This document shows, one piece after another, positions 8,996 to 16,625 of a DNA stretch of 36,212 bases. The first letter of the stretch is position 1; every line of letters starts with the position of its first letter. The translations under genes and the position numbers were made by a program. A model generated the notes under the pieces. It saw only the letters and a program-made list of their open reading frames with translations, had not been told where the DNA came from and did no database searches. Origin of the DNA: an uncultured beta proteobacterium (GTDB lineage Bacteria; Pseudomonadota; Gammaproteobacteria; Burkholderiales; Burkholderiaceae_C); contig CAIVXG010000137.1 of assembly GCA_903909815.1 (NCBI GenBank), positions 1 to 36,212 on the forward strand, given 5' to 3'.

Positions 8996-10474
8996 TCAGG
9001 CGCGCTGGCGTAGCCAGGGGCTGACGCGGTAGCGCTCGCCGCGGTAATGTGCATCCAGCGCGTCCAGCAGCGCCACGACGCCAGCGCTGTCCCAGCGCGC
9101 CAGCCACTCGAACGGGCCGGCCGGATAGTTCACGCCCAGCTTCATGGCCGCGTCCGCACCCTCGGCCGTGCACACACCCTGATGCACGGCGTCGGCCGCT
9201 TCGTTGATGAGCATCGCCACCGTGCGCGCCACCACCAGGGCGGGGGCATCGGCCATGCGCTGTGGTGAAAAGCCCAGCACCTGCAGCCAGCGCGGCGCCG
9301 CTTCCGTCCAGGCCTCGCAGGCGCGCAGCGAGGGCGCCCAGGCCAGGGCTGAGGCTGCGGCCAGCGGCAGGTCGAACAGCGCCACGTCGGCGCCAAGTTG
9401 CGTTGCCGTCCTGCCGTCGGTCAGGCGCAACTGCGCGCCATCCACGGCCAGGCCGATCCAGTCGCTTGTGGACATGCACTCAAAGGAAATTCCGGTCAGC
9501 GTCAGCGCTGCGGCAAAACGCTCCGCCAGCGGACCTTGGCCGTGCAGACAGAGCGCTTGCGCCGCGGGCGCTGAACTTGGCGCTGCTGCGGCCGCAGCAG
9601 GCTTGACTGCACCCACGCGATAGTCAAAAAATCCACGCCCCGACTTGCGCCCGAGCAGACCACCGTCGATCATCTCGCGCTGCAGCAGGGAAGGCACATA
9701 GCGCTTGTCGAAGAAGTTGGCATCAAACACGGATTGCGTCACGGAAAAATTCGTGTCATGCCCGATCAGGTCCATCAGTTCGCACGGCCCCATGCGAAAG
9801 CCCGCCGCGCGCAGGCAGGCATCGATGGCTGCAGGCGTGCCTGCCTGCTCCTGCAGCAGCGCCAGTGTCTCGGCGTAATAGGGACGCGCGATGCGGTTCA
9901 CGATGAAGCCAGGCGTGGAGCGCGCATGCACCGCCACCTTGCCCCACGCGCCCGACAAATCGAAGATGTCCAGCGCCACAGCGGGGTCGGTCTGCAAGCC
10001 AGACACCACCTCCACCAGTTTCATCAGCGGCACGGGGTTGAAGAAATGCATGCCCACGAGTCGCCCCGGGTGCAGCAAGCCGTGGGCGATGGCAGTGACC
10101 GAGATCGACGAGGTATTGGTCGCGAGCACGCAGTCGGTGGCCACGATCCCCTCAAGCTGCTGGAACAGGCTGCGCTTGGCGCTCAGATTCTCCACGATCG
10201 CTTCCACCACCAGGCGCACGTCGGCGGCCTCATGCAGGGACTCGACGGCGGCGATGCGTGCCAGTGTCTGCGTCGCCACATCGGCCCCCAGCTTGCCCTT
10301 GGCGATCAGGCCATCCAGTGTCTGCTTGAGCTTTTCGATGGCCTGAGAAGCCGCGCCGTCGCGCGCGTCGTAGAGCAGGACGGCGTGCCCCGCCTGTGCA
10401 GCCACCTGCGCGATGCCCGCGCCCATGATGCCGGCGCCGACCACCAGCACGTTTGCATGGTTCAAGTTGTTCAT
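8996..10474 (-). CDS. paaH: 3-hydroxyacyl-CoA dehydrogenase, PaaH type (3-hydroxyadipyl-CoA dehydrogenase)
   Basis: A 492-residue NAD-dependent dehydrogenase. The N-terminal Rossmann fold has VVGAGIMGAG (Gly13, Gly15, Gly18). The catalytic dyad is seen as His143 in GMHFFNPVPL and Glu155 in KLVEVVSG. A first C-terminal helical domain follows at about 190-290, and a second copy at about 400-485 (INEAADAVHQG and YPAGPFEWLARW). This duplicated architecture is the PaaH/PaaC form known from phenylacetate degradation. Next to the box genes it probably oxidises 3-hydroxyadipyl-CoA formed after ring opening, giving the substrate of the adjacent thiolase. An Ala/Pro-rich linker (about residues 290-310) joins the halves. 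It starts 34 bases after the boxA stop, consistent with one transcript. Confidence 0.88.
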   Translation of the reverse strand: MNNLNHANVLVVGAGIMGAGIAQVAAQAGHAVLLYDARDGAASQAIEKLKQTLDGLIAKGKLGADVATQTLARIAAVESLHEAADVRLVVEAIVENLSAKRSLFQQLEGIVATDCVLATNTSSISVTAIAHGLLHPGRLVGMHFFNPVPLMKLVEVVSGLQTDPAVALDIFDLSGAWGKVAVHARSTPGFIVNRIARPYYAETLALLQEQAGTPAAIDACLRAAGFRMGPCELMDLIGHDTNFSVTQSVFDANFFDKRYVPSLLQREMIDGGLLGRKSGRGFFDYRVGAVKPAAAAAAPSSAPAAQALCLHGQGPLAERFAAALTLTGISFECMSTSDWIGLAVDGAQLRLTDGRTATQLGADVALFDLPLAAASALAWAPSLRACEAWTEAAPRWLQVLGFSPQRMADAPALVVARTVAMLINEAADAVHQGVCTAEGADAAMKLGVNYPAGPFEWLARWDSAGVVALLDALDAHYRGERYRVSPWLRQRA

Positions 10475-10508
10475 GGGCTGTGGATCCAGGTGCGAGCGTT
10501 GGTGTTCA

Positions 10509-11780
10509 TCAATAGGTCTCCAGGTGCAACCGGCCTTCGGCCCTGAGCGCGGCGCCCACGCTGTCCCAGTTCAACCCCGCCTGCTGCGCCACGTCGCGCA
10601 GCGCCAGCACCACGCCCTCCTCCATGCTCTTGAGTCCGCAGACAAAGAAGCAGGTGTTGGCATCGGCCAGCAGCGCAGCGAGGTCGGCAGCGCGCTCGCG
10701 CATCAGGTCCTGCACGTAGCGTTTGGGCTCGCCCGGCGTGCGTGAGAAGGCGAAATTGATGTCGATGAAGTCTTTCGGCAGATTTTGCAGCGGGCCGAAG
10801 TAGGGCAGTTCCTCCTGCGTGCGGGCACCGAAAAAAAGCATCAGTTTGCCGCCCTCGAATTTTCCGGACTGGCGCAGGCGCCGACGCCACTCGGTCATGG
10901 CGCGCATGGGGGCGGAGCCGGTGCCAGTGCAGATCATCACAATGTGGGAGCGCGGGTGGTTCGGCATCAGGAAACTGGTGCCGAACGGGCCGATGACCTG
11001 CACCGAGTCACCCACTTTGAGGTCGCAAAGGTAGTTCGAAGCCACGCCGCGCACCGCCTGGCCCTGGTGGTCTGCCAGCACGCGCTTGACCGTGAGCGAC
11101 AGGTTGTTGTAGCCCGCACGCTCGCCGTTGCGCGGGCTGGCAACAGAGTATTGGCGCGCATGATGGACGCGCCCCTGCTCGTCCTGGCCCGGCGCCAATA
11201 TGCCGATGGACTGGCCTTCGAGCACGGGAAAAGGCAGCCTGCCGAAATCCAGCATGACGTGGTGCGTGTCGTATTCCTTGCCCACGTCGGTCACACGCAC
11301 ATTGCCGACCACGGTGGCGTTGATGTATTTCTGCGCCGACTTCGGTCCGTACAGGTTGGTGTAGGCGTGCGCCGCCGACCATGGCGGCAGCGTGGCGCCG
11401 AAAGCCGCAGAATTGAAAGCAGATACGCCGCTGTCGTCGCTCGGTGCTGCTGCAGCCGCTGGGGCTTCAGCGCCTGCGGTCACGCCGGCCTCGGCCAACT
11501 GTTCTGGCGTCAACTCAAGCGGCAGTTCGTCCCACAGTAGCTGCGCGGCCGGCGTGTAGGCGAGAACGCGTGGCATGGTGCGCCAGTTGTCGATCGAGCC
11601 CGTGGGGCACGGCGGCAGGCAGGCCATGCACAGGTCGCACCTCTCGGCGTCGACAACATAGTTGCGCGAGTCGTGGGTGATCGCCTGCACCGGGCAGATG
11701 GCTTCGCAGGTGTTGCAGCGTATGCAGATCTCGGGGTCGATCAGGTGCTGCTGGATGGCGTTGTTGGCGGCGAGGTTCAT
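10509..11780 (-). CDS. boxA: Benzoyl-CoA 2,3-epoxidase subunit BoxA (ferredoxin-NADP reductase-like)
   Basis: A 423-residue reductase that passes electrons from NADPH to the oxygenase BoxB. The N-terminus carries two [4Fe-4S] ferredoxin motifs: Cys19, 22, 25, 29 and Cys48, 51, 54, 58. An Ala/Pro-rich linker follows at about 95-120. The rest is a ferredoxin-NADP-reductase module with an FAD-binding motif ([11 protein letters not shown]), a nucleotide-binding motif ([14 protein letters not shown]) and the C-terminal ETY. The order ferredoxin then FNR is characteristic of BoxA. The ATG at 11780 is preceded by GGAGAG. The spacer to boxB holds a palindromic repeat. The substrate reaction of BoxAB is benzoyl-CoA + O2 + NADPH to 2,3-epoxybenzoyl-CoA. 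Confidence 0.95.
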   Translation of the reverse strand: MNLAANNAIQQHLIDPEICIRCNTCEAICPVQAITHDSRNYVVDAERCDLCMACLPPCPTGSIDNWRTMPRVLAYTPAAQLLWDELPLELTPEQLAEAGVTAGAEAPAAAAAPSDDSGVSAFNSAAFGATLPPWSAAHAYTNLYGPKSAQKYINATVVGNVRVTDVGKEYDTHHVMLDFGRLPFPVLEGQSIGILAPGQDEQGRVHHARQYSVASPRNGERAGYNNLSLTVKRVLADHQGQAVRGVASNYLCDLKVGDSVQVIGPFGTSFLMPNHPRSHIVMICTGTGSAPMRAMTEWRRRLRQSGKFEGGKLMLFFGARTQEELPYFGPLQNLPKDFIDINFAFSRTPGEPKRYVQDLMRERAADLAALLADANTCFFVCGLKSMEEGVVLALRDVAQQAGLNWDSVGAALRAEGRLHLETY

Positions 11781-11862
11781 GTCGGACTCTCCGAAAGTTC
11801 CTCACGCATGAGGAAAAGGAAAAAGCCCCGCCCGTGAAGGAGAGGCTGCAGGCTTCAAGCGG

Positions 11863-11942
11863 TCATTACGAGCGTCGCGAAGCAATCCAGGCTGTTGGTA
11901 TTCCACCATGGATTGCCACGTCGCTGCGCTCCTTGCAATGAC
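11863..11942. repeat. Palindromic intergenic repeat, copy 1 (boxB-boxA spacer)
   Basis: An imperfect inverted repeat of about 80 bases. The left end GTCATTACGAG pairs with the right end CTTGCAATGAC, and internal GCAATCCA pairs with TGGATTGC. It ends 3 bases from the boxB stop codon. Two more copies with the same ends are at 13438-13511 and 28809-28893. No transposase accompanies it, so it looks like a REP/MITE-type non-autonomous element. In RNA it would form a long hairpin between the boxB and boxA cistrons. Confidence 0.8.
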
Positions 11943-11944
11943 GG

Positions 11945-13375
11945 TCAATTGAATCGCACGTAGTCGAAGTCAACCGACTGTCGGTTGATGCCCATGACGG
12001 GAGGCGCGATCCAATTGGCGAATTTTCCGGGCTCCACGACGCGGCCCATCAGGCTGGCGACGAAGGCGCGGTCGCCTTCGCTGGGCAGCCACTGGTCGCG
12101 GTGCGCCAACCATTCGGATTCGGACAGCACCCGGCCATCGGGTGAGACCTTGACCTTAGACAGGGCACCGATGTTGCGATGGAAAGCCTTGTGCGGTGTT
12201 TTCAGTTTGACCGGGATGCCGGCCTTTTCGATCAGCCTGTTCCAGCGCTCCACGCCGCCGATGCTGTCCTTGATGTAGTCATCGCGCAGCACTTCGTTCA
12301 AGGCATTGAGCATGGGCACTTCCTTGTCCACCAACTGGTTTCCCTGCACCGCCAGCACCTTGTAGCTGCTGCCCTTGAGCAGGTGATCGTCCAGGCGCTT
12401 GCCTTCCTCGAACCGGCCCTTCAGACCCGTGGTGTAGAAGGTGGCCGCATTGCTCGACTCGTCGGAGCCGAACAGGTCGATGGTGACGCTGAAGTGGAAG
12501 TTCAGGTAGCGCTGCAGCGTCGGAAGGTCGATCACGCCGGCGGCGCGCAGCTTGCCCACGTCGTCGGTCTTCATCTCGTTCATGGCCGCACAGGTGCGAC
12601 TGATGACGCGCGCAATGCCCGACTCACCCACGAACATGTGGTGCGCCTCTTCGGTCAGCATGAACTTGGTGGTGCGCGCCAGTGGGTCGAAGGCGCTTTC
12701 GGCCAGGGCGCACAGTTGGAACTTGCCGTCGCGATCGGTGAAATAGGTAAACATGAAGAAGGAGAGCCAGTCTGGCGTCTCTTCGTTGAACGCCTGCAGG
12801 ATTCGCGGGTTGTCCTCCTGGCCGCTGCGGCGCTCCAGCAGCGCCTCGCCTTCCTCGCGCCCATCGCGGCCGAAGTACTTGTGCAGCAGGTAGACCATGG
12901 CCCACAGGTGGCGGCCTTCTTCCACGTTCACCTGAAACAGGTTGCGCAGGTCGTACTGACTCGGGCAGGTCAGTCCCAGATGGCGCTGCTGCTCCACCGA
13001 AGCGGGCTCGGTGTCGCCCTGGGTGACGATGATGCGGCGCAGATTCGCGCGGTATTCGCCGGGGACGTCCTGCCACGCAGCTTCGCCCAGGTGGTCGCCG
13101 AAATGGATCTTGCGGTCCTTCTCTGCCGGGTTCAGGAAGATGCCCCAACGGTAGTCCGGCATCTTCACGTGGCCGAACTGGGCCCATCCCTGGGGGTCGA
13201 CGCTGATGGCCGTGCGCAGGTAGACATCAAAGTTCTGCGAATGGTCAGGCCCCATGTCGCCCCACCACTTCAGGTAGTTTGGCTGCCACTGCTCGAGCGC
13301 GCGCTGCAGTGTGCGGTCCTCGCTCAGGTTCACATTGTTCGGGATCTTGTCGCTGTAATTCATGGTGGTCGTCAT
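11945..13375 (-). CDS. boxB: Benzoyl-CoA 2,3-epoxidase subunit BoxB (diiron oxygenase)
   Basis: A 476-residue class I diiron protein, the oxygenase half of the benzoyl-CoA epoxidase. Candidate iron ligands are Glu123 (GDTEPASVEQQRH), Glu153 and His156 (VEEGRHLW), Asp214 (YFTDRDGK), and Glu243 and His246 (TEEAHHMF). Their spacing agrees with the ligand set known for BoxB. Strong family stretches such as LYLRT-like VYLRTAISVDPQGW and NLFQVNVEEGRHLWAMVYL leave little doubt. The start at 13375 has AGGAGC upstream; an internal Met at codon 5 is an alternative. The product needs O2 but the pathway works well at low oxygen. It sits between boxC and boxA, with long spacers (146 and 164 bases) that each contain a copy of the same palindromic repeat. 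Confidence 0.97.
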   Translation of the reverse strand: MTTTMNYSDKIPNNVNLSEDRTLQRALEQWQPNYLKWWGDMGPDHSQNFDVYLRTAISVDPQGWAQFGHVKMPDYRWGIFLNPAEKDRKIHFGDHLGEAAWQDVPGEYRANLRRIIVTQGDTEPASVEQQRHLGLTCPSQYDLRNLFQVNVEEGRHLWAMVYLLHKYFGRDGREEGEALLERRSGQEDNPRILQAFNEETPDWLSFFMFTYFTDRDGKFQLCALAESAFDPLARTTKFMLTEEAHHMFVGESGIARVISRTCAAMNEMKTDDVGKLRAAGVIDLPTLQRYLNFHFSVTIDLFGSDESSNAATFYTTGLKGRFEEGKRLDDHLLKGSSYKVLAVQGNQLVDKEVPMLNALNEVLRDDYIKDSIGGVERWNRLIEKAGIPVKLKTPHKAFHRNIGALSKVKVSPDGRVLSESEWLAHRDQWLPSEGDRAFVASLMGRVVEPGKFANWIAPPVMGINRQSVDFDYVRFN

Positions 13376-13437
13376 GGTTTGCTCCTGAAAATTATTGGAC
13401 TGAATGCTGATGCTGGGGAATTCGCTGGTGGCCGGCC

Positions 13438-13511
13438 GTCATTGCGGGCAAAACGCGGTAATCCATGGATTCGTGCATGGATTGCCGCGTCGCACTGCTC
13501 CTCGCAATGAC
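13438..13511. repeat. Palindromic intergenic repeat, copy 2 (boxC-boxB spacer)
   Basis: An inverted repeat of about 74 bases with ends GTCATTGCGGGC and CTCGCAATGAC, and internal AATCCATGGATT-type arms (TAATCCATGG against CATGGATTGCCGCG). It belongs to the same family as the elements at 11863 and 28809. It begins about 60 bases upstream of the boxB start and ends 10 bases from the boxC stop, so it lies in the transcribed spacer. Confidence 0.8.
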
Positions 13512-13521
13512 GACCAAGGGG

Positions 13522-15180
13522 TCAAACCCTGTTCCAGTCGAACACGGCCTTGTCGCCCTTGCCGTAAACCTTGAGCGCGCCCTTGTCACCAACGGCGTTG
13601 GGTCGCTGGAAAATCCAGTTCTGCCAGGCGGTGAGGCGCCCGAAGATACGTGTGGCCATGGTCTCGGGGCCATTGAAGCGCAGATTCGCCTCTAGACCGG
13701 TGAGCGAGTCGGGCGACATCGCCACGCGCTCCTCGATGGCGATGCGCACTTCGTCGGCCCAGTCGATGTCGTCCGGGTTGCTCGTGACCAGCCCCAGGGC
13801 GAAGGCGGCGTCGGCGTCCAGCGACTGGCCCAGCACGGCACGCACCGCACCCAGCGCGGGCTGCTCATCGTAGAAGCGCCGGCCCAGGCGGCTTTGCTCC
13901 GTGGCCATAGCATAAAGACTGAAGTTGACGGCGCTGACAGCGATGTTCGGCGACTTGGCCGCGTCGTCGGGCAGCATCAACTGGTAGCTGCGGTCGCAGG
14001 CCAGGGCCAGTTCCAGCAGGGTGCCGGCAAAGCAGGAGCCGGGCTCGATCAGCGCAAACAGGCTGCGCGAGGACACGTCCAGGCGGCTGAAGGTGCGGCG
14101 CAGCAGGCCGACGGTCTCGCGCACCAGCCAATGGTTGGCGTGCGCCAGCAGCGTGTCGTCCAGGGCCAGCGCGGCAGCGACTTCCCCTTCGGTTTTGATG
14201 AGCCAGGTGCCGATCTCGGTTTCGTTGGTGCGCAGTTGCAGGATCGCGTCTTCGAGTTCGCGCGCCATGGCCAGCGGGTACCAGGCGGCGGCGGCCGCTT
14301 CGATGCCGGCGACGTCGCTCGGTTGTGCCCCGCTCGGGCCTTTGACAGTGACGGTGGCGGTCCGCTTGGCGCGGTCAAGCTCCACGTTCACATGGCCGTA
14401 GCGCAGCGCGTCCGCGTCGGTCTTCCGTTGCAGCGGCGCCAGCGTGACACCCTTGGCGTCGGCGGGACGGTCGCTAAGCGCCGCCAACGCCAGCGCGCGC
14501 TCCTGCACCTTTTGCGCAAATACGGCGGGTTTGGCCACGGCATCCACCAGGCGCCAGGCCACGGCCTTGTCACCGCGCACGCCTTCGACGCTGGTGCAGA
14601 ACAGGTCCGCCAGATCGTGTCTGACATGGCGCTTGTCGGTGATGCGGGTCAGGCCGCCAGTGCCCGGCAGCACGCCCAGCAAGGGCACTTCGGGCAGGCT
14701 CACGGCGCTGGACCGGTCGTCCACCAGGATGATTTCGTCGCAGGCCAGCGCCAGCTCGTAGCCGCCACCAGCGCAGGCGCCGTTCACGGCCGCGAGGAAT
14801 TTCAGACCGCTGTGCGCCGAAGAGTCTTCCAGGCCGTTGCGCGTTTCATTGGTGAACTTGCAGAAGTTCACCTTCCAAGCATGGCTGGACACGCCCAGCA
14901 TGAAGATGTTGGCGCCCGAACAGAACACCTTTTCCTTGGCGCTGGTCATGACCACGGTGCGCACTTCAGGGTGCTCGAAGCGAATGCGCGACACCGCGTC
15001 GTTGAGCTCGATATCCACGCCCAGGTCGTAGCTGTTGAGCTTGAGCTTGTAGCCTGGGCGCAATCCGGCGTTCTCATCGAAGTCGGCCTTGAGCGTGGCC
15101 ACCGGGCCGTCAAACGTGAGTTTCCAGTGCTTGTATTGGGATGGGTCGGACTGGTATTCGACGCGGGCGGGATGGGTCAC
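13522..15180 (-). CDS. boxC: 2,3-epoxybenzoyl-CoA dihydrolase BoxC
   Basis: A 552-residue crotonase-superfamily enzyme that opens the epoxide ring of 2,3-epoxybenzoyl-CoA with water, releasing formate and 3,4-dehydroadipyl-CoA semialdehyde. The N-terminal half has the oxyanion-hole motifs VFCSGANIF (about 86-94) and NGACAGGGYELALACDE (133-149). The C-terminal half is a divergent second crotonase-like unit with ELALACDRSYQL. The double length compared with ordinary enoyl-CoA hydratases is typical of BoxC. I chose GTG 15180 because AGGAG lies 7 bases upstream (15188-15192). ATG 15204 would add eight residues but has no such site. It is the first structural gene of the box run, preceded by a promoter and TGCA operator candidates. 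Confidence 0.94.
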   Translation of the reverse strand: MTHPARVEYQSDPSQYKHWKLTFDGPVATLKADFDENAGLRPGYKLKLNSYDLGVDIELNDAVSRIRFEHPEVRTVVMTSAKEKVFCSGANIFMLGVSSHAWKVNFCKFTNETRNGLEDSSAHSGLKFLAAVNGACAGGGYELALACDEIILVDDRSSAVSLPEVPLLGVLPGTGGLTRITDKRHVRHDLADLFCTSVEGVRGDKAVAWRLVDAVAKPAVFAQKVQERALALAALSDRPADAKGVTLAPLQRKTDADALRYGHVNVELDRAKRTATVTVKGPSGAQPSDVAGIEAAAAAWYPLAMARELEDAILQLRTNETEIGTWLIKTEGEVAAALALDDTLLAHANHWLVRETVGLLRRTFSRLDVSSRSLFALIEPGSCFAGTLLELALACDRSYQLMLPDDAAKSPNIAVSAVNFSLYAMATEQSRLGRRFYDEQPALGAVRAVLGQSLDADAAFALGLVTSNPDDIDWADEVRIAIEERVAMSPDSLTGLEANLRFNGPETMATRIFGRLTAWQNWIFQRPNAVGDKGALKVYGKGDKAVFDWNRV

Positions 15181-15187
15181 GGGAAGT

Positions 15188-15192
15188 CTCCT
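15188..15192 (-). promoter_or_regulatory. Ribosome binding site deciding the boxC start
   Basis: AGGAG on the minus strand, 7 bases before GTG 15180. It lies inside the reading frame from the alternative ATG at 15204, so it favours the GTG start. Confidence 0.75.
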
Positions 15193-15234
15193 GCACTGAG
15201 GCATGAAAATGCGTTGATTGGTTGGCGTTCACGC

Positions 15235-15264
15235 ATCATAATGCATATTTCAAGAAAGCGTAAA
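15235..15264 (-). promoter_or_regulatory. Putative sigma-70 promoter of the box operon
   Basis: On the minus strand TTTACG (15259-15264) and TATGAT (15235-15240) are separated by 18 bases, a plausible -35/-10 pair. Transcription would begin near 15228 and give a leader of roughly 48 bases before boxC. An ATGCAT site lies between the two boxes. Confidence 0.5.
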
Positions 15265-15278
15265 GCATTTTTATGCAT
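15241..15278. promoter_or_regulatory. Candidate BoxR operator: two ATGCAT sites before boxC
   Basis: Perfect ATGCAT palindromes occur at 15241-15246 and 15273-15278, 32 bases apart, about three helical turns. The first is between the predicted -35 and -10 boxes and the second just upstream of -35. BzdR/BoxR-family repressors are known to bind TGCA-containing repeats and release them with benzoyl-CoA. The placement therefore fits repression by blocking RNA polymerase. The role is inferred from position and family knowledge. Confidence 0.5.
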
Positions 15279-15336
15279 GTTTTGGTGGCGGAAGTTCGCA
15301 ACTGGATGCGTGTGACCAGCGTTCTTGGCCCCAGAC

Positions 15337-16311
15337 TCAAATCGGCAGATGCAGTACTTGCCTCACCATTTGTCGCAAGGCGGCAAACGTTGGCCCCCGC
15401 GGCTGGTCGCTGGTATCCAGCCTGAGCTGTGCCTTGGAATAGAAGGCGGCGCGGCCCGACAGGATGCCTTTGAGGTCTTCCATGGCCTCCTTGCTCGCCG
15501 CCATGGGACGCAGGTCACCCTGGGCCGTGACCCGTTTCATGTGGTCCTCGGGGTCGGCCTGCAACCACACGGTGGTGCAATGAGCCAGCAACTGGTTGAA
15601 GGTGGCGGGGTCCGACACCAGGCCACCGGGCGTGGCGATCACGGCCTCGGGGTAGATCTGTATCGCCTCCTCCAGGGCGCGGCGCTCGTAGCGGCGGTAG
15701 GCGTTGACGCCGTACAGGGCCTGGATTTCGGCCACGCTGCAGCCGGCAAATTTCTCGATCTCACGACTCAACTCGACAAAGGGAAAGCCCAGGTCGTCGG
15801 CCAGCATCTGGCCCAGGGTGGACTTGCCAGCGCCGCGCAGGCCGATCAGCGCCACGCGCGAGCTGTGCGCCGCGTTGCCCCCGCCGGTGCCCAGCATCTC
15901 GCCAATGGCCACGCGCACGCGCTGCAAGGTGGCGTCGTCGCGCTGCTCCAGCAGTTCGCGGATCAGCAGCCATTCGGGCGAGGACGTGGTCACGTCGCCT
16001 ATGAGTTCGCCCAAGGAGCAATGCAGGGCGCCAGCCACCTGCAGCAGCACCAGGATGGAGGCGTTGCCCACGCCGTATTCCAGGTTCGCCAGATGGCGCT
16101 CAGACACCCCGGCCGCCATGGCCGTCGCCTTGCGCGTCATGCCACGGCGCGCACGCAGCGCGCGCGCCCGGTCCCCCAGGGCCGCGAGAAAGGGATTTTT
16201 CTTCTCAAGCGAGAAGGCGGTTTCAGTCGCAACCGGCGTATCAGGGAACTCGGGCTCGGGCTGAGCCAGCATAAGGCCCAACCCGGATGAATGCAATATA
16301 GTGCTTGTCAT
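15337..16311 (-). CDS. boxR: BoxR/BzdR-type transcriptional regulator (XRE HTH fused to shikimate kinase-like domain)
   Basis: A 324-residue protein with an XRE-type helix-turn-helix at about 42-105 (RARRGMTRKATAMAAGVSE, then HLANLEYGVGNASI). A linker and a shikimate-kinase-like domain follow from about 152 to the end, with P-loop GLRGAGKS at 157-164. This fusion is diagnostic of the BzdR/BoxR family, in which the kinase-like domain senses benzoyl-CoA and relieves DNA binding. The gene stands directly upstream of boxC in the same direction, separated by a 156-base region holding the predicted operator and promoter. A TATAAT-like -10 lies at 16326-16331 on the minus strand. TGCA sites around its own start suggest autoregulation. 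Codon 1 could lie further in, since the first 35 residues are not conserved domain. Confidence 0.92.
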   Translation of the reverse strand: MTSTILHSSGLGLMLAQPEPEFPDTPVATETAFSLEKKNPFLAALGDRARALRARRGMTRKATAMAAGVSERHLANLEYGVGNASILVLLQVAGALHCSLGELIGDVTTSSPEWLLIRELLEQRDDATLQRVRVAIGEMLGTGGGNAAHSSRVALIGLRGAGKSTLGQMLADDLGFPFVELSREIEKFAGCSVAEIQALYGVNAYRRYERRALEEAIQIYPEAVIATPGGLVSDPATFNQLLAHCTTVWLQADPEDHMKRVTAQGDLRPMAASKEAMEDLKGILSGRAAFYSKAQLRLDTSDQPRGPTFAALRQMVRQVLHLPI

Positions 16312-16313
16312 GG

Positions 16314-16371
16314 TGCAGCGTGGTCATTATATTTCGACAATGCACAATAATTCATATTTTGTGGATGTGCA
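16314..16371. promoter_or_regulatory. boxR upstream region with TGCA sites at 27-base spacing and a -10 box
   Basis: TGCA occurs at 16314, 16341 and 16368, exactly 27 bases apart each time. The last two form the ends of an inverted repeat (TGCACA at 16341 and TGTGCA ending 16371) that also contains CACAATA against TTTTGTG. TATAAT reads on the minus strand at 16326-16331. This looks like an operator for BoxR itself. I cannot assign a good -35. Confidence 0.4.
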
Positions 16372-16398
16372 AGCCCACAAGTCAAATGAGAGATCAAA

Positions 16399-16503
16399 AT
16401 GCTCTCCACCGAATTCCGCCAACAAGTCGCAGTCCTCGCAGCCGAACCTGTCGGGCGTCCACTCCAAGCCAGCATGGACGCCTGGTTCAACGCCGAACAC
16501 GGC
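16399..16503 (+). pseudogene. Probable 5' remnant of a DUF4863-type gene
   Basis: ATG 16399 follows a good ribosome binding site (GAGAGA). The first 35 codons read as a plausible conserved N-terminus with GRPLQASMDAWFNAEHG. I recall this pattern from DUF4863 proteins, small predicted proteins often encoded beside box genes. After His-Gly the frame degenerates into composition-biased sequence and runs into the antisense of the LysR gene, with no trace of the rest of the family. I read this as a gene truncated by deletion, divergent from boxR. An alternative is a chance open frame; the ribosome binding site and motif argue against that, but the family match is from memory. Confidence 0.45.
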
Positions 16504-16625
16504 GTGGCCGCTGCCACCGGCAAGACAAGAGCCGCTGAAGCGCCCTGGCAGCCACCTGGCACGCGCTCAGATCACTTGCTCCGAGCAGCCGGCTGTGCCG
16601 CTACCCAGTGCCTCACATTCAATGT

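Noticed and set aside
8967-9479. N-terminal extension of the thiolase frame
   Set aside because: It overlaps the PaaH-type gene, has no family similarity, and the canonical thiolase start lies at 8966.
12179-13510. An open frame of about 440 codons on the plus strand opposite boxB
   Set aside because: Same composition bias as other antisense shadows, and boxB is supported by its full set of iron ligands.
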